A DNA stretch of 64,000 bases from Nonomuraea cavernae (GCF_014646355.1 NZ_BMNH01000017.1:32537-96536), one strand, 5' to 3'; numbered from the stretch's first letter, positions 22,618 through 30,550 are shown. A program made the numbers and translations. The notes: generated by a model from the letters alone, not told the origin.

Positions 22618-22879
22618 TCCAGGTTGTCGGCCCCACCCACCTGGTCGCCGTAGTCCGGGTTGAGGTCCGTCGCCCTGGATACCCGCCGATGCTGAAGCAC
22701 CCGTACCGGTTCTTCGTGGCTCATCGCCGTAGCTGAAGCCCGAACTTTCCGACACAGCGCGGGTTGATCACCGCATTTTCCCAACACCTACCAGGTCCCC
22801 CACCCTTCCAAGAGCAGATCCTTCTCCCCCGCGTACGAATCACGACTACGGCGCCCGGCCCGCACTGTGCCGGCAAGTG

Positions 22880-23131
22880 ACGGCTTCAGCTACGGCGAGC
22901 AGCGTCAATGGGCGGAAACAGGCGCTTCAGCATCGGCGAGCAGGAAGGCGACGGATCGCAGCCCGCTCTACGGCGGGCAGGCGGCACGGCGGGGGCAGTG
23001 GAGCGGAGGCGGGTGGGCGTTCCGGCCGACTTAAGACCGTGCCAAGTACCCCCGCGCCCGTAGGAGGCCGAAGGCGAAATACACCAGACCCCGGGCAATC
23101 GCGGTCGGCCGGAACGCCCACCCGCCTCCGC
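22880..23131 (-). repeat. Second arm of an imperfect inverted duplication, includes palindromic copy B (23003-23131)
   Basis: Read in reverse, this ~250-nt block aligns with 22489-22740. Outer part: palindromic element copy B, arms 23003-23030 and 23104-23131. Inner part: diverged but recognisable landmarks, such as GGCTTCAGCTACGGCGA (22882 on), CTTCAGCATCGGCG (22927 on) and CTACGGCGG, matching the complement of 22618-22740. The two ~250-nt arms are separated by about 140 nt, so a very large cruciform or hairpin transcript is possible. Confidence 0.75.
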
Positions 23132-23144
23132 GGCCACCCAGACC

Positions 23145-23274
23145 AGCGCAGACCAGGGACGGCCCAGGTCAGCCCAGACCAGGAGCGGCCCAGGTCAGCC
23201 CAGACCAGGAGCGGCCCAGGTCAGCCCAGACCAGGAGCGGCCCAGGTCAGCCCAGACCAGGGGCCACCCAGATC
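23145..23274. repeat. 26-nt tandem repeat, five units
   Basis: Units begin AGCCCAGACCAGGAGC and recur every 26 nt at 23145, 23171, 23197, 23223 and 23249. The central three are identical; the outer two are diverged, with partial units on both sides. There are no unique spacers, so this is not a CRISPR array. It lies directly beside palindromic copy B. Confidence 0.85.
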
Positions 23275-23389
23275 AGCCCAGGCTCACGCGGGTCGGCCCA
23301 GACTTGCGGGAATGCGGGCTGGTCAAGGCAGTGGGCACCCAGGGTGAGGTCGCCAAGATCACAGTCAGGCTGAGGGCATCGGCGGTGTG

Positions 23390-23860
23390 TCAGCCGCTGG
23401 TGGGCAGGCGGTCGAGCGTGCGGGTGAGGGCGGCGCGACCGGCGCGCAGGGCGGCGGCCGGGTCGGTTCCGGCCGATCCCTGCCAGCGAAGATAGACCAC
23501 AGTCGTGCCACGGCGCACACCTACCGCGACGTGCGCGACCGAGTCGCGGATGGCGCCGTTGGACCGGCGTGGCGGCTCGGGGCGTCCCACGGCGAAGGTC
23601 CTGATCTCACCCGTCCACGGACCGCTGGTGAAGGGTTCGAGGCCGGGGCTGACGCTGTAGACCGGCGCGATGTCCTCGGAATGGCACCAGCCGCTCCAGT
23701 TCAGCGGCTTGGTGCGTGCCTGTTCGGCGCTGTGCTCGTCGGGCAGGACCAGCACGTCCTCGCGGACCGAGACCTCACCGATCAGTCGGCGGGTGACGGC
23801 GGGCGCGCCGCCGTAGGCGTTCTGCTCGAAGAAGACGTTGCCGCAGACCAGCTCGTGCAC
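23390..23860 (-). CDS. Hypothetical protein, possibly N-terminally truncated or frameshifted
   Basis: 156 residues from GTG at 23860 (VHELVCGNVFFEQNAYGGAP). No signal peptide or TM segment is visible. The C-terminal half (AIRDSVAHVAVGVRRGTTVVYLRWQG...AALRAGRAALTRTL) resembles the final strand-helix of extracytoplasmic sensor-type domains, where a signal peptide would be expected. Just upstream, in another frame, 23905-23862 reads PDPFRDAMVAADLVAP, which looks like coding sequence leading into VHELV, so a frameshift near 23862 is possible. It starts 44 nt after the trpA stop and ends at the repeat region. I do not recognise the family. Confidence 0.55.
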   Translation of the reverse strand: MHELVCGNVFFEQNAYGGAPAVTRRLIGEVSVREDVLVLPDEHSAEQARTKPLNWSGWCHSEDIAPVYSVSPGLEPFTSGPWTGEIRTFAVGRPEPPRRSNGAIRDSVAHVAVGVRRGTTVVYLRWQGSAGTDPAAALRAGRAALTRTLDRLPTSG

Positions 23861-23904
23861 CGGGGGCGACCAGGTCCGCGGCGACCATGGCGTCGCGGAA
23901 GGGG

Positions 23905-24705
23905 TCAGGCGCGGGTGCGGACCGCTTGGGCCATCTCGCGCGCCAGCTCCCCGATGGAGGCGCGCCCGGCCGCCTCGTCGGGCGCGTCGAGCATGCGCCG
24001 GATGAACGCCGACCCGACGATCACGCCGTCGGCGTAGGAGGCGACCTCGGCGGCCTGCGCGCCGGTGCCGACGCCGAGGCCCACGCAGATCGGCAGGTCG
24101 GTGTGGGCCCGGGTGCGCTTGACCAGGTCTTCGGCGGCCACGTTGACGGTCTCCCGGGCGCCCGTGACGCCCATCAGGGACGCGGCGTAGACGAAGCCGG
24201 TGCAACAGTCGGCCACCGCCTGGATGCGCGCCTCGGTGGAACTGGGGGCCACCAGGAAGACGGTGTCGATGCCGGCCCCGGCCGACGCCTCCAGCCACTC
24301 CGCGGACTCTTCGGGCGTCAGGTCGGGCGTGATCGTGCCGACTCCGCCCGCGGCGGCCAGGTCACGGGCGAACCGCTCGGCGCCGTAGCGGTCGATCGGG
24401 TTCCAGTAGGTCATGACGAGCGTGGCCGCGCCGGTGGCCGCCACGCCCTCGACCGTGCGCATGACGTCGGCGATGCGGGTGCCGTTGGTCAGCGAGCGGT
24501 GCACCGCGTCCTGGATGGTGGGCCCGTCCATCAGCGGGTCGGAGTAGGGCAGACCGATCTCGATGACGTCGCAACCGGCCTCGACCAGGGCGGTTGCGGC
24601 CGCGATCGCGCCGTCCTTGGACGGGAAGCCGGCGGGCAGGTAGCCGACGAGCGCGGCCCGGTTGTCCGCCTTCGCCTTGGCGAACACCGTCTGAAGAGTA
24701 GTCAT
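23905..24705 (-). CDS. trpA: Tryptophan synthase alpha subunit
   Basis: 266 residues. It cleaves indole-3-glycerol phosphate to indole, which is channelled to TrpB. The catalytic Glu is in DVIEIGLPYSDPLMDGPTIQ (first acidic residue of EIG), and the catalytic Asp corresponds to the Asp of TITPDLTPEES. The phosphate-binding segments ICVGLGVGTGAQA and ADGVIVGSAFIRR are present. The ATG at 24705 overlaps the stop of a 52-codon open extension of the trpB frame (see findings). trpB lies 155 nt upstream, with a hairpin between. Confidence 0.97.
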   Translation of the reverse strand: MTTLQTVFAKAKADNRAALVGYLPAGFPSKDGAIAAATALVEAGCDVIEIGLPYSDPLMDGPTIQDAVHRSLTNGTRIADVMRTVEGVAATGAATLVMTYWNPIDRYGAERFARDLAAAGGVGTITPDLTPEESAEWLEASAGAGIDTVFLVAPSSTEARIQAVADCCTGFVYAASLMGVTGARETVNVAAEDLVKRTRAHTDLPICVGLGVGTGAQAAEVASYADGVIVGSAFIRRMLDAPDEAAGRASIGELAREMAQAVRTRA

Positions 24706-24840
24706 GATCGTCCGTTCTCAGTGGTCGAGGCCGCTTCGCCGCCGTTCTTGCCATGGTGCCGTAGCCCGTCGTACCTCTCCCAGGATGCCTCGGCTCCGGT
24801 GCGGCGGGAAAGCGCTTGACGCGAGCGCCCGGGGTCGGGG

Positions 24841-24860
24841 CGGCTCGCGCCGGCGAGCCG
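24841..24860 (-). terminator. Hairpin immediately after trpB
   Basis: A 7-bp stem CGGCTCG / CGAGCCG with a 6-nt loop starts one base after the trpB stop codon. No T-tract. It could be a weak terminator or an RNA-stabilising hairpin that tunes trpA relative to trpB. Confidence 0.5.
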
Positions 24861-26102
24861 TCAGAGGTTGAAGTACTTCATCGCCGTGCCCATGTCCTTG
24901 TCGCCCCGCCCGGAGAGGTTGACCAGGATGGTCGCCTCGGGGCCCAGCTCGCGGCCCAGCTCCAGCGCCCCGGCCAGGGCGTGGGCCGACTCGATCGCCG
25001 GGATGATGCCCTCGGTCCTGGCCAGCAGCGAGAACGCCGCCATGGCCTGGTCGTCGGTGACCCCGTGGTAGGTGGCGCGGCCGCTGTCCTTGAGCCAGGC
25101 GTGCTCGGGGCCGACGCCCGGGTAGTCGAGCCCGGCGGAGATCGAGTGGGACTCGATCGTCTGGCCCTCGTCGTCCTGCAGCACGTAGGTGCGCGAGCCG
25201 TGCAGCACGCCGATCGAGCCGGCGGTGAGGGTGAGCGCGTGCTCTCCGCTGGTCAGCCCGTGGCCGGCCGCCTCGTAGCCGTGCAGCCGGACGTCCTCGT
25301 CACCGAGGAAGGCGTGGAAGATGCCGATCGCGTTGCTGCCGCCGCCGACGGCGGCGCAGACCGCGTCGGGCAGCCTGCCGGTCAGCTCCAGCATCTGGCG
25401 GCGGGCCTCGACGCCGATGATGCGCGCGAAGTCGCGGACGATCTCGGGGAACGGGTGCGGCCCGGCGACGGTGCCGAACAGGTAGTGGGTGGTGTCGACG
25501 TTGGTCACCCAGTCGCGGAACGCCTCGTTGATGGCGTCCTTGAGCGTCTGGGAGCCGTTGTGGACGGGCACCACGGTGGCGCCGAGCAGCTTCATCCTGG
25601 CCACGTTGAGGGCCTGGCGCTCGCAGTCGACGGCGCCCATGTAGATGACGCACTCGAGGCCGAGCAGGGCGGCCGCGGTGGCCGTGGCCACGCCGTGCTG
25701 GCCGGCGCCGGTCTCGGCGATCACCCGCTTCTTGCCGAGGCGCTTGGTCAGCAGCGCCTGCCCGATCACATTGTTGATCTTGTGGGCGCCGGTGTGCGTG
25801 AGGTCCTCACGCTTGAGGACGACGCGCGCGCCGCCGGCCTGCTCGCTGAAGCGCGGCACGTCGGTCAGCGTGGTCGGCCTGCCCGCGTACGTGCGCAGCA
25901 GGTGGTCGTACTCGCGCAGGAAGCCGTCGTCGGCCTTGGCCTTGGCGTAGACCGCGGCGACCTCGTCGAGCGCCGGGATGAGCGCCTCCGGAACGTAGCG
26001 GCCGCCGAAGACGCCGAACTTGCCGCGGGCGTCGGGGTCGTCACCGTGAACGCCGTTGCCTGCCAGGTCGGCAGCCGTGAGGATCGAGCCGTCGTTTGCC
26101 AC
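24861..26102 (-). CDS. trpB: Tryptophan synthase beta subunit
   Basis: 413 residues. This PLP enzyme condenses indole with serine. The PLP lysine is in REDLTHTGAHKINNVIGQA, the phosphate-binding glycines in AVGGGSNAIGIFHAF, the COMM-region Tyr/His segment in HSISAGLDYPGVGPEHAWL, and the C-terminal NLSGRGDKDM is typical. The GTG at 26102 has AGAGGG upstream inside the end of trpC, so the trpC-trpB junction is tight and probably coupled. It forms the alpha2beta2 complex with TrpA. Confidence 0.98.
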   Translation of the reverse strand: MANDGSILTAADLAGNGVHGDDPDARGKFGVFGGRYVPEALIPALDEVAAVYAKAKADDGFLREYDHLLRTYAGRPTTLTDVPRFSEQAGGARVVLKREDLTHTGAHKINNVIGQALLTKRLGKKRVIAETGAGQHGVATATAAALLGLECVIYMGAVDCERQALNVARMKLLGATVVPVHNGSQTLKDAINEAFRDWVTNVDTTHYLFGTVAGPHPFPEIVRDFARIIGVEARRQMLELTGRLPDAVCAAVGGGSNAIGIFHAFLGDEDVRLHGYEAAGHGLTSGEHALTLTAGSIGVLHGSRTYVLQDDEGQTIESHSISAGLDYPGVGPEHAWLKDSGRATYHGVTDDQAMAAFSLLARTEGIIPAIESAHALAGALELGRELGPEATILVNLSGRGDKDMGTAMKYFNL

Positions 26103-26104
26103 TG

Positions 26105-26944
26105 CTATCCCTCTGCTCCGTGGTCGGGTCGCGTCGCCGGGTGGGCGCCGGCGGTCACCAGCGCCTCCACCGCCTTGCGTGGGTCCTTGCCGGTGACCAG
26201 GCTCTCCCCCACCAGGACGGCGTCCGCGCCGGCCCTGGCGTAGGCGAGCAGGTCATGCGGCCCCCGCACGCCCGACTCCGCGATCTTGATCACATTATCC
26301 GGGATCTTCGGCGCGATCTTGGCGAAGACGTCACGGTCGACCTGGAGTGTCTTCAGGTTGCGCGCGTTGACGCCGATGACCTTGGCGCCCGCCGCCACGG
26401 CCCGCTCGAGCTCCTCGTCGGTGTGGACCTCGACCAGCGGGGTGAGACCGATGGACTCAGCGCGCTCGATCAGCGACACCAGCGCCTCCTGCTCCAGGCA
26501 GACGACCATCAGCAGCGCCAGGTCGGCGCCGTAGGCCCTGGCCTCCCACAGCTGGTAGGAGGTGAGGATGAAGTCCTTGCGCAGGATCGGGATGTCGACG
26601 CGGGCCCGCACCGAGGCCAGGTCGTCGAGGCTGCCGCCGAACTTGCGCCGCTCGGTCAGCACGCTGATCACGTGGGCGCCGCCGGCCTCGTAGTCGGCGG
26701 CCAGCGCCGCCGGGTCGGCGATGGCGGCGAGCGCGCCCTTGGACGGGCTGGAGCGCTTCACCTCGGCGATCACCGAGATCCTGTCGCCGCCGAGCGCCGC
26801 GAGCGCGTCCCTGGGCGCGGGGGCCCGCTCGGCCCGCTGCTTGAGCTCGTCAAGCGACACGTCCTCCCGGCGGGCGGCGAGGTCGGCGCGCACCCCGTCG
26901 AGGATGTCGTCGAGGACACTGGGTCCTTCGGTCCGCTCACTCAC
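26105..26944 (-). CDS. trpC: Indole-3-glycerol phosphate synthase
   Basis: 279 residues. It closes CdRP to indole-3-glycerol phosphate. The TIM-barrel landmarks are VIAEVKRSSPSKG (catalytic Glu/Lys), ISVLTERRKFGGSLDDL, IPILRKDFI, LTPLVEVHTDEE, VIGVNARNLKTLQVD and IAESGVRGP. The GTG at 26944 with an upstream GGAGG is preferred over an upstream extension without homology. No trpF is adjacent, consistent with PriA (38381-39100) doing both HisA and TrpF reactions. No trpD or trpE is in the window. Confidence 0.96.
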   Translation of the reverse strand: MSERTEGPSVLDDILDGVRADLAARREDVSLDELKQRAERAPAPRDALAALGGDRISVIAEVKRSSPSKGALAAIADPAALAADYEAGGAHVISVLTERRKFGGSLDDLASVRARVDIPILRKDFILTSYQLWEARAYGADLALLMVVCLEQEALVSLIERAESIGLTPLVEVHTDEELERAVAAGAKVIGVNARNLKTLQVDRDVFAKIAPKIPDNVIKIAESGVRGPHDLLAYARAGADAVLVGESLVTGKDPRKAVEALVTAGAHPATRPDHGAEG

Positions 26945-27063
26945 GCGCTTGGGATCCCTCCGGTCGACAGTAGGGGGCGGCAGAGAGTTCGCGTCGCGTC
27001 CGCTCCCGGCCTGTCTTGTGATGGTATCGGCCTCACCGCCGTTACCTAGCCACAGGGCCCCTG

Positions 27064-27495
27064 CTATGGCGCCAGGAACACCCCAAAGGGAAGATTCCGG
27101 ACTACCCAATAAACGAGCACGACGCCGAGGAACACCCAGAGCCAGACCGGATGGGCGAGGGTCGTTCGCCGCGGCCTGCCCTGCCACCCGCGGACGAGCC
27201 AGCGGCCCCACCAGAACAGCAGGAACGGGATCATGACCATGGCGAGCGGGTTGAGCCCCATGGCGGCCACCGGATCGAGATGGGCCAGCGCGTGGATGGT
27301 GCGTAGGGTGCCGCAGCCAGGGCAGTAGAGGCCGGTGGCCCAGAGGAAGGGGCAGGTCGGGTAGTGACCCGGCTCGTTGGGGTCGATGGCGCCGACGACC
27401 GCGAAGACCGCGCCCGTCGCGGCGGCGACGCCGAGCGGCGCGAGCACGGATCGAAGCCGGTCCGTGCCGCGCCGCTCAAGGTCCGCGAAGCCCAT
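27064..27495 (-). CDS. DUF2752 membrane protein
   Basis: 143 residues with three hydrophobic helices. The family motif is CPFLWATGLYCPGCGTLRTIHALAHLD around residues 48-74, followed by NPLAMVMIPFLLFWWGRWL and VWLWVFLGVVLVYWVVRNLPFG. Function is unknown. It is 19 nt downstream of the CD225-family gene and 120 nt from the trpC start, in the same direction as the trp genes. Confidence 0.9.
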   Translation of the reverse strand: MGFADLERRGTDRLRSVLAPLGVAAATGAVFAVVGAIDPNEPGHYPTCPFLWATGLYCPGCGTLRTIHALAHLDPVAAMGLNPLAMVMIPFLLFWWGRWLVRGWQGRPRRTTLAHPVWLWVFLGVVLVYWVVRNLPFGVFLAP

Positions 27496-27514
27496 CAGTG
27501 AATGATGCCCATCG

Positions 27515-28048
27515 TCAGTACGTGTAACTCGGGGTGCTCGTCGCCGCCAGCACGATGATGAGGATGTAGCCCACGAGGACGAGGACGTTGACGATCAGGC
27601 CGGTGATCAGCGCGCGCTTCCACCAGGTCTTGGCCTCCTCGGAGGCCTGCACGGCGCCCTGGTAGTCGCCCACCTGCCACTTGGAGTTGACCTGCGACGA
27701 CTTGACGATCGACACGATGCCGAAGGGAAGGCAGCAGAAGAGGGTCGTGAGGATCGCCGCCACCAGGTGGTTGTCCGGCGGGGTCTGCGGGGCGCCGTAG
27801 CCGCCCGGCTGTCCGTAGCCGCCCGGAGGCTGCTGACCGTAACCGCCACCGCTGGGCGGCTGCTGACCATAGCCACCACCGCCCGGAGGCTGCTGACCGT
27901 AACCGCCACCGCTCGGGGGCTGCTGGCCGTAGCCACCGCCGCTCGGCGGCTGCTGACCGTAACCGCCGCCGCTCGGCGGCTGCTGACCATAGCCACCGCC
28001 GGGCGGCTGGGCGCCGTAGCCGCCGTCGCCCTGGTTTCCGTAGCTCAT
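27515..28048 (-). CDS. CD225/dispanin-family membrane protein with Gly/Tyr/Gln repeats
   Basis: 177 residues. The first ~90 are a low-complexity cytoplasmic segment made of a 10-residue unit close to PPSGGGYGQQ, repeated about seven times (30-nt DNA repeats). The C-terminal part is a CD225 domain: DNHLVAAILTTLFCCLPFGIVSIVKSSQVNSKWQVGDYQGA, then a second helix (ALITGLIVNVLVLVGYILIIVL). Bacterial CD225 proteins are of unknown role; eukaryotic relatives are interferon-induced transmembrane proteins. The neighbour at 28215-28898 has nearly the same N-terminal repeats with a different membrane domain. Confidence 0.88.
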   Translation of the reverse strand: MSYGNQGDGGYGAQPPGGGYGQQPPSGGGYGQQPPSGGGYGQQPPSGGGYGQQPPGGGGYGQQPPSGGGYGQQPPGGYGQPGGYGAPQTPPDNHLVAAILTTLFCCLPFGIVSIVKSSQVNSKWQVGDYQGAVQASEEAKTWWKRALITGLIVNVLVLVGYILIIVLAATSTPSYTY

Positions 28049-28214
28049 GCTCGTGACTCCTCATTGGTCATTCTTTGGCGAGTTGCGCGCGGCAGCCTAG
28101 CGACAAACCACCATCGACATGGAATAACGTCCGATTTGCGGACAATTTGTAACCCGACTGCGGCCATGCCCGGCCCGTCGCCCCCCGCCAGGCTTCCGGC
28201 TGATCGCTCTCGGC

Positions 28215-28898
28215 TCAGTATCCGGTCGTCGTGGCGGCCGTGCTGAGCCCCATGAGGGTGAGCCACATGCCACCGAAGAAGATCCAGAGGATCAGCCAGA
28301 GGACGATCGTAATGTAGGACGTCACGAGACCGCCCATCGCCATCCCTTGACCCTCCTCACCGGTCCGCTTGATGCGGTTGAGCGCGATGTGGCCGACGAT
28401 GGCGCCCGGGATGCTGGTGAGACCGCAGAAGAGCAGGCCGACGATGCCGAGGATCAGTGAGGTGACCGCCAGGCCGTTGGTCGACCTGGCAGGGGCCGGA
28501 TGACCGTATTGCCCGTAACCTGGCTGGCTGTAGCCCTGGGGCCCGTATCCCTGCCCGTAGGCCTGCTGGCCGTAGCCGCCGCTCCCCGGCTGCTCACCGT
28601 ACGGCCCCGACGGCTGCTGGCCATAACCGTAGCCGCCGCCGCTCGGAGGCTGCTGACCATAGCCGCCGCCGCTCGGGGGCTGCTGGCCATAGCCACCGCC
28701 GCTTGCGGGCTGCTGGCCGTAACCACCGCTGCCCGGCTGCTCTCCGTACGGCCCCGACGGCTGCTGCCCGTAGCCGTAGCCGGGCTGCTGACCATAGCCG
28801 GGAGACTGCTGCCCGTAGCCGTCACCGCCCTGGCCGTAGCCCCCGCCGGGCGGCTGTGAGCCGTATCCCCCGTTTCCCCCCTGGTCCCCGTAACTCAT
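28215..28898 (-). CDS. DUF4190 membrane protein with Gly/Tyr/Gln-rich N-terminus
   Basis: 227 residues. Residues 1-130 are repeats such as SGGGYGQQPP and QPSGPYGEQPGSGGYGQQ; the second phrase occurs twice. Two membrane helices follow: LAVTSLILGIVGLLFCGLTSIPGAIVGHIALNRIKRTGEEGQGMAMGG, which is the DUF4190 signature, and YITIVLWLILWIFFGGMWLTLMGL. Both this gene and the CD225 gene begin MSYG(D/N)QG, so their N-terminal exons of repeats are related. The role is unknown; such tails may mediate self-association. Confidence 0.87.
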   Translation of the reverse strand: MSYGDQGGNGGYGSQPPGGGYGQGGDGYGQQSPGYGQQPGYGYGQQPSGPYGEQPGSGGYGQQPASGGGYGQQPPSGGGYGQQPPSGGGYGYGQQPSGPYGEQPGSGGYGQQAYGQGYGPQGYSQPGYGQYGHPAPARSTNGLAVTSLILGIVGLLFCGLTSIPGAIVGHIALNRIKRTGEEGQGMAMGGLVTSYITIVLWLILWIFFGGMWLTLMGLSTAATTTGY

Positions 28899-29042
28899 GC
28901 CCTTGGCTCCTCAGATGGTCGTGGCGCTGTGCACCGGCAGCCTATTGACTAAACGGGAGCCGGAAAGGCGGAGGTTCAGACCGACGAGAATTCGTGACCG
29001 GAGCGCGACTGCGCGCGATCACGAAGGCGCGGAGCAGGTGGT

Positions 29043-29651
29043 TCAGGTGGGGTCGTCGCCACGGTCGAGGGCGTCCCAGAGGGCACGGTCGTCGGCCACC
29101 GGCGGCCGTTCGCCGGCCCGCTCGTAGCGGTCGGACATGCCCGCCCAGCGGCGGCCGCGCACGATGGCCACGACCCCGCCGGCGACCATCAGCGCCGCGC
29201 CCGCCCCGGACACCGCGGGCCACAGCGCCACGGTGTCCCACTCCAGTGAGCCCGTGCCGTGCAGGATGTTGTGCTCACGCAGCCAGCCCAGCGCCGTGGC
29301 GGAGCCCGTCGCCAGCCAGGTGCCGAGCCCGGCCCCGAGCCCGCACACCGCGATCAGCGCGCCGATCACGGCACGTCCGGCGCCCTTGGCCGCCAGCGCG
29401 GCCACCACCCCCGCGAGCCCGGCCAGCGCCACCGGAGTCAGCGCGGGGCCGAGGTCTCCCCCGGTCGGCGTGACCACGTCGCCGCCCGCCTGCGCGCCCA
29501 CGACGCGCACGTCGCTCACCCAGGCGCGGCTCGCCGCGAACAGCACCAGCACGCAGCCCAGCGCCGTCAGCAGGACCCACGTCCACAGCTCGCGCCGCCG
29601 CGACGGTACGGCGGCGCCGCCGGCGGGGACCGGAGGGACGGGGCTGCTCAT
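29043..29651 (-). CDS. Trp biosynthesis-associated membrane protein (TIGR02234-type)
   Basis: 202 residues, four TM helices (WVLLTALGCVLVLFAASRAWV, LAGLAGVVAALAAKGAGR, VIGALIAVCGLGAGLGTWLA, WPAVSGAGAALMVAGGVVAIV) and a C-terminal cytoplasmic tail with RRWAGMSDRYER, typical of the TIGR02234 family. The family is normally encoded directly after trpE. Here the start overlaps the hisI stop (ATGA at 29648-29651) and trpE is missing. Function is unknown. Confidence 0.85.
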   Translation of the reverse strand: MSSPVPPVPAGGAAVPSRRRELWTWVLLTALGCVLVLFAASRAWVSDVRVVGAQAGGDVVTPTGGDLGPALTPVALAGLAGVVAALAAKGAGRAVIGALIAVCGLGAGLGTWLATGSATALGWLREHNILHGTGSLEWDTVALWPAVSGAGAALMVAGGVVAIVRGRRWAGMSDRYERAGERPPVADDRALWDALDRGDDPT

Positions 29652-29998
29652 GGCGCTGCCGACACCTCCAGCGGGGTCGCGTCGAAGCAGGTGCGGTCGC
29701 CCGTGTGGCAGGCGGCGCCCACCTGGTCGACCTTGAGGAGCACGGTGTCGCCGTCGCAGTCGAGGGCGACCGCCTTGACGTGTTGCACGTGCCCGGACGT
29801 GTCGCCCTTCGCCCAGTATTCGCCCCGGCTGCGCGACCAGTAGGTCGCCCTGCCCGTGGTGAGCGTGCGATGCAGCGCCTGGTCGTCCATCCAGGCGAGC
29901 ATGAGCACCTCGCCCGTGTCGTACTGCTGGACGATCGCGGGCACCAGCCCGTCGCCGTTGCGCTTCAGCAACGCGGCGACCTTGGGATCAAGGGACAT
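29648..29998 (-). CDS. hisI: Phosphoribosyl-AMP cyclohydrolase
   Basis: 116 residues, the stand-alone HisI form. It opens the adenine ring in the third step of histidine synthesis. Zn and Mg ligands are recognisable in VALDCDGDTVLLKVDQVGAACHTGDRTCF, with the two cysteine motifs DCDGD and ACHTGDRTC. YWSRSRGEYWAKGDTSGH is the conserved substrate segment. ATG at 29998; no strong ribosome-binding site. It lies far from the main his operon, as in other actinobacteria, and is coupled to the Trp-associated membrane gene. Confidence 0.95.
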   Translation of the reverse strand: MSLDPKVAALLKRNGDGLVPAIVQQYDTGEVLMLAWMDDQALHRTLTTGRATYWSRSRGEYWAKGDTSGHVQHVKAVALDCDGDTVLLKVDQVGAACHTGDRTCFDATPLEVSAAP

Positions 29999-30069
29999 GA
30001 CGTCATTCAACCAGCCGCCGCGACCGCCTCGCGCACCGGCCGCCGGCGGGGACGGCAGGAGGCGGAAGG

Positions 30070-30405
30070 CTAGTCGAGCGCCTGGGAGAGCGTGTCGAAG
30101 ATCGGGAAGAGCGGCGCCAGGTTGGTCCTGCGCAGCCGCCTGAGCACCTGGCCGTCGGGTGCGACGAGGGACATGGTGCCGTCGCGCTCGCGCAGGCTGG
30201 CGAGCAGCCGCACCAGCACGCCGAGCCCCGTGGTGTCGATGAACGTCAGGTTGCTCAGGTCGACGACCAGCCGGGAGCCGGGCGACTCCGCCGCTTCGTC
30301 GAGACACTTGCGCACCTTGGAGGCGTTGTCGACGTCGACCTCACCCGCGAGGCTGACGACGATCGACTCGCCGTGCCGGTGCCGGGTCATCTCCAGCACG
30401 TCCAC
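30070..30405 (-). CDS. STAS-domain anti-anti-sigma factor-like protein
   Basis: 111 residues, a single STAS domain: SIVVSLAGEVDVDNASKVRKCL, then RLVVDLSNLTFIDTTGLGVLVRLL, in which the Ser/Thr-type phospho-site is Thr in DTTGLG. RsbV/SpoIIAA proteins bind anti-sigma kinases when unphosphorylated. GTG at 30405 has AAGGGAG at 6 nt, better than upstream starts. Divergently placed, 145 nt away, is a HATPase-domain protein that is the natural partner. Confidence 0.9.
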   Translation of the reverse strand: MDVLEMTRHRHGESIVVSLAGEVDVDNASKVRKCLDEAAESPGSRLVVDLSNLTFIDTTGLGVLVRLLASLRERDGTMSLVAPDGQVLRRLRRTNLAPLFPIFDTLSQALD

Positions 30406-30550
30406 GTCCTGCTCCCTTGACGACCTGCCTGGGCCCCGTCCGAAAAGGTACACCGGGCGAGGCCGCATTACGGTGCGTTCCGCCGAGAACGCGCTACGTC
30501 ACCGCATCGCGCGGAGTACCTTCTGTGCCACGGCCGGGAGGAGGATCGCA

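Larger units (their letters stand above)
22262..23389. other. 1.1-kb region without a convincing gene; repeat-rich
   Basis: Between the MauE-like gene and the hypothetical gene at 23390 I see no reading frame with protein-like composition. The segment holds an imperfect inverted duplication (22489-22740 against 22880-23131), whose outer halves are 129-nt palindromic elements, and a 26-nt tandem array (23145-23274). The promoter of the leftward MauE-lgt string should lie within about the first 150 nt. Confidence 0.8.

Noticed and set aside
23145..23274. CRISPR array
   Set aside because: Direct 26-nt units are contiguous, with no unique spacers, and there are no cas genes.
22258..23347. Proteins in the 22.3-23.4 kb region
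   Set aside because: Candidate frames on both strands are explained by the palindromic and tandem repeats; the same peptide phrases appear from both element copies, and there are no good ribosome-binding sites.
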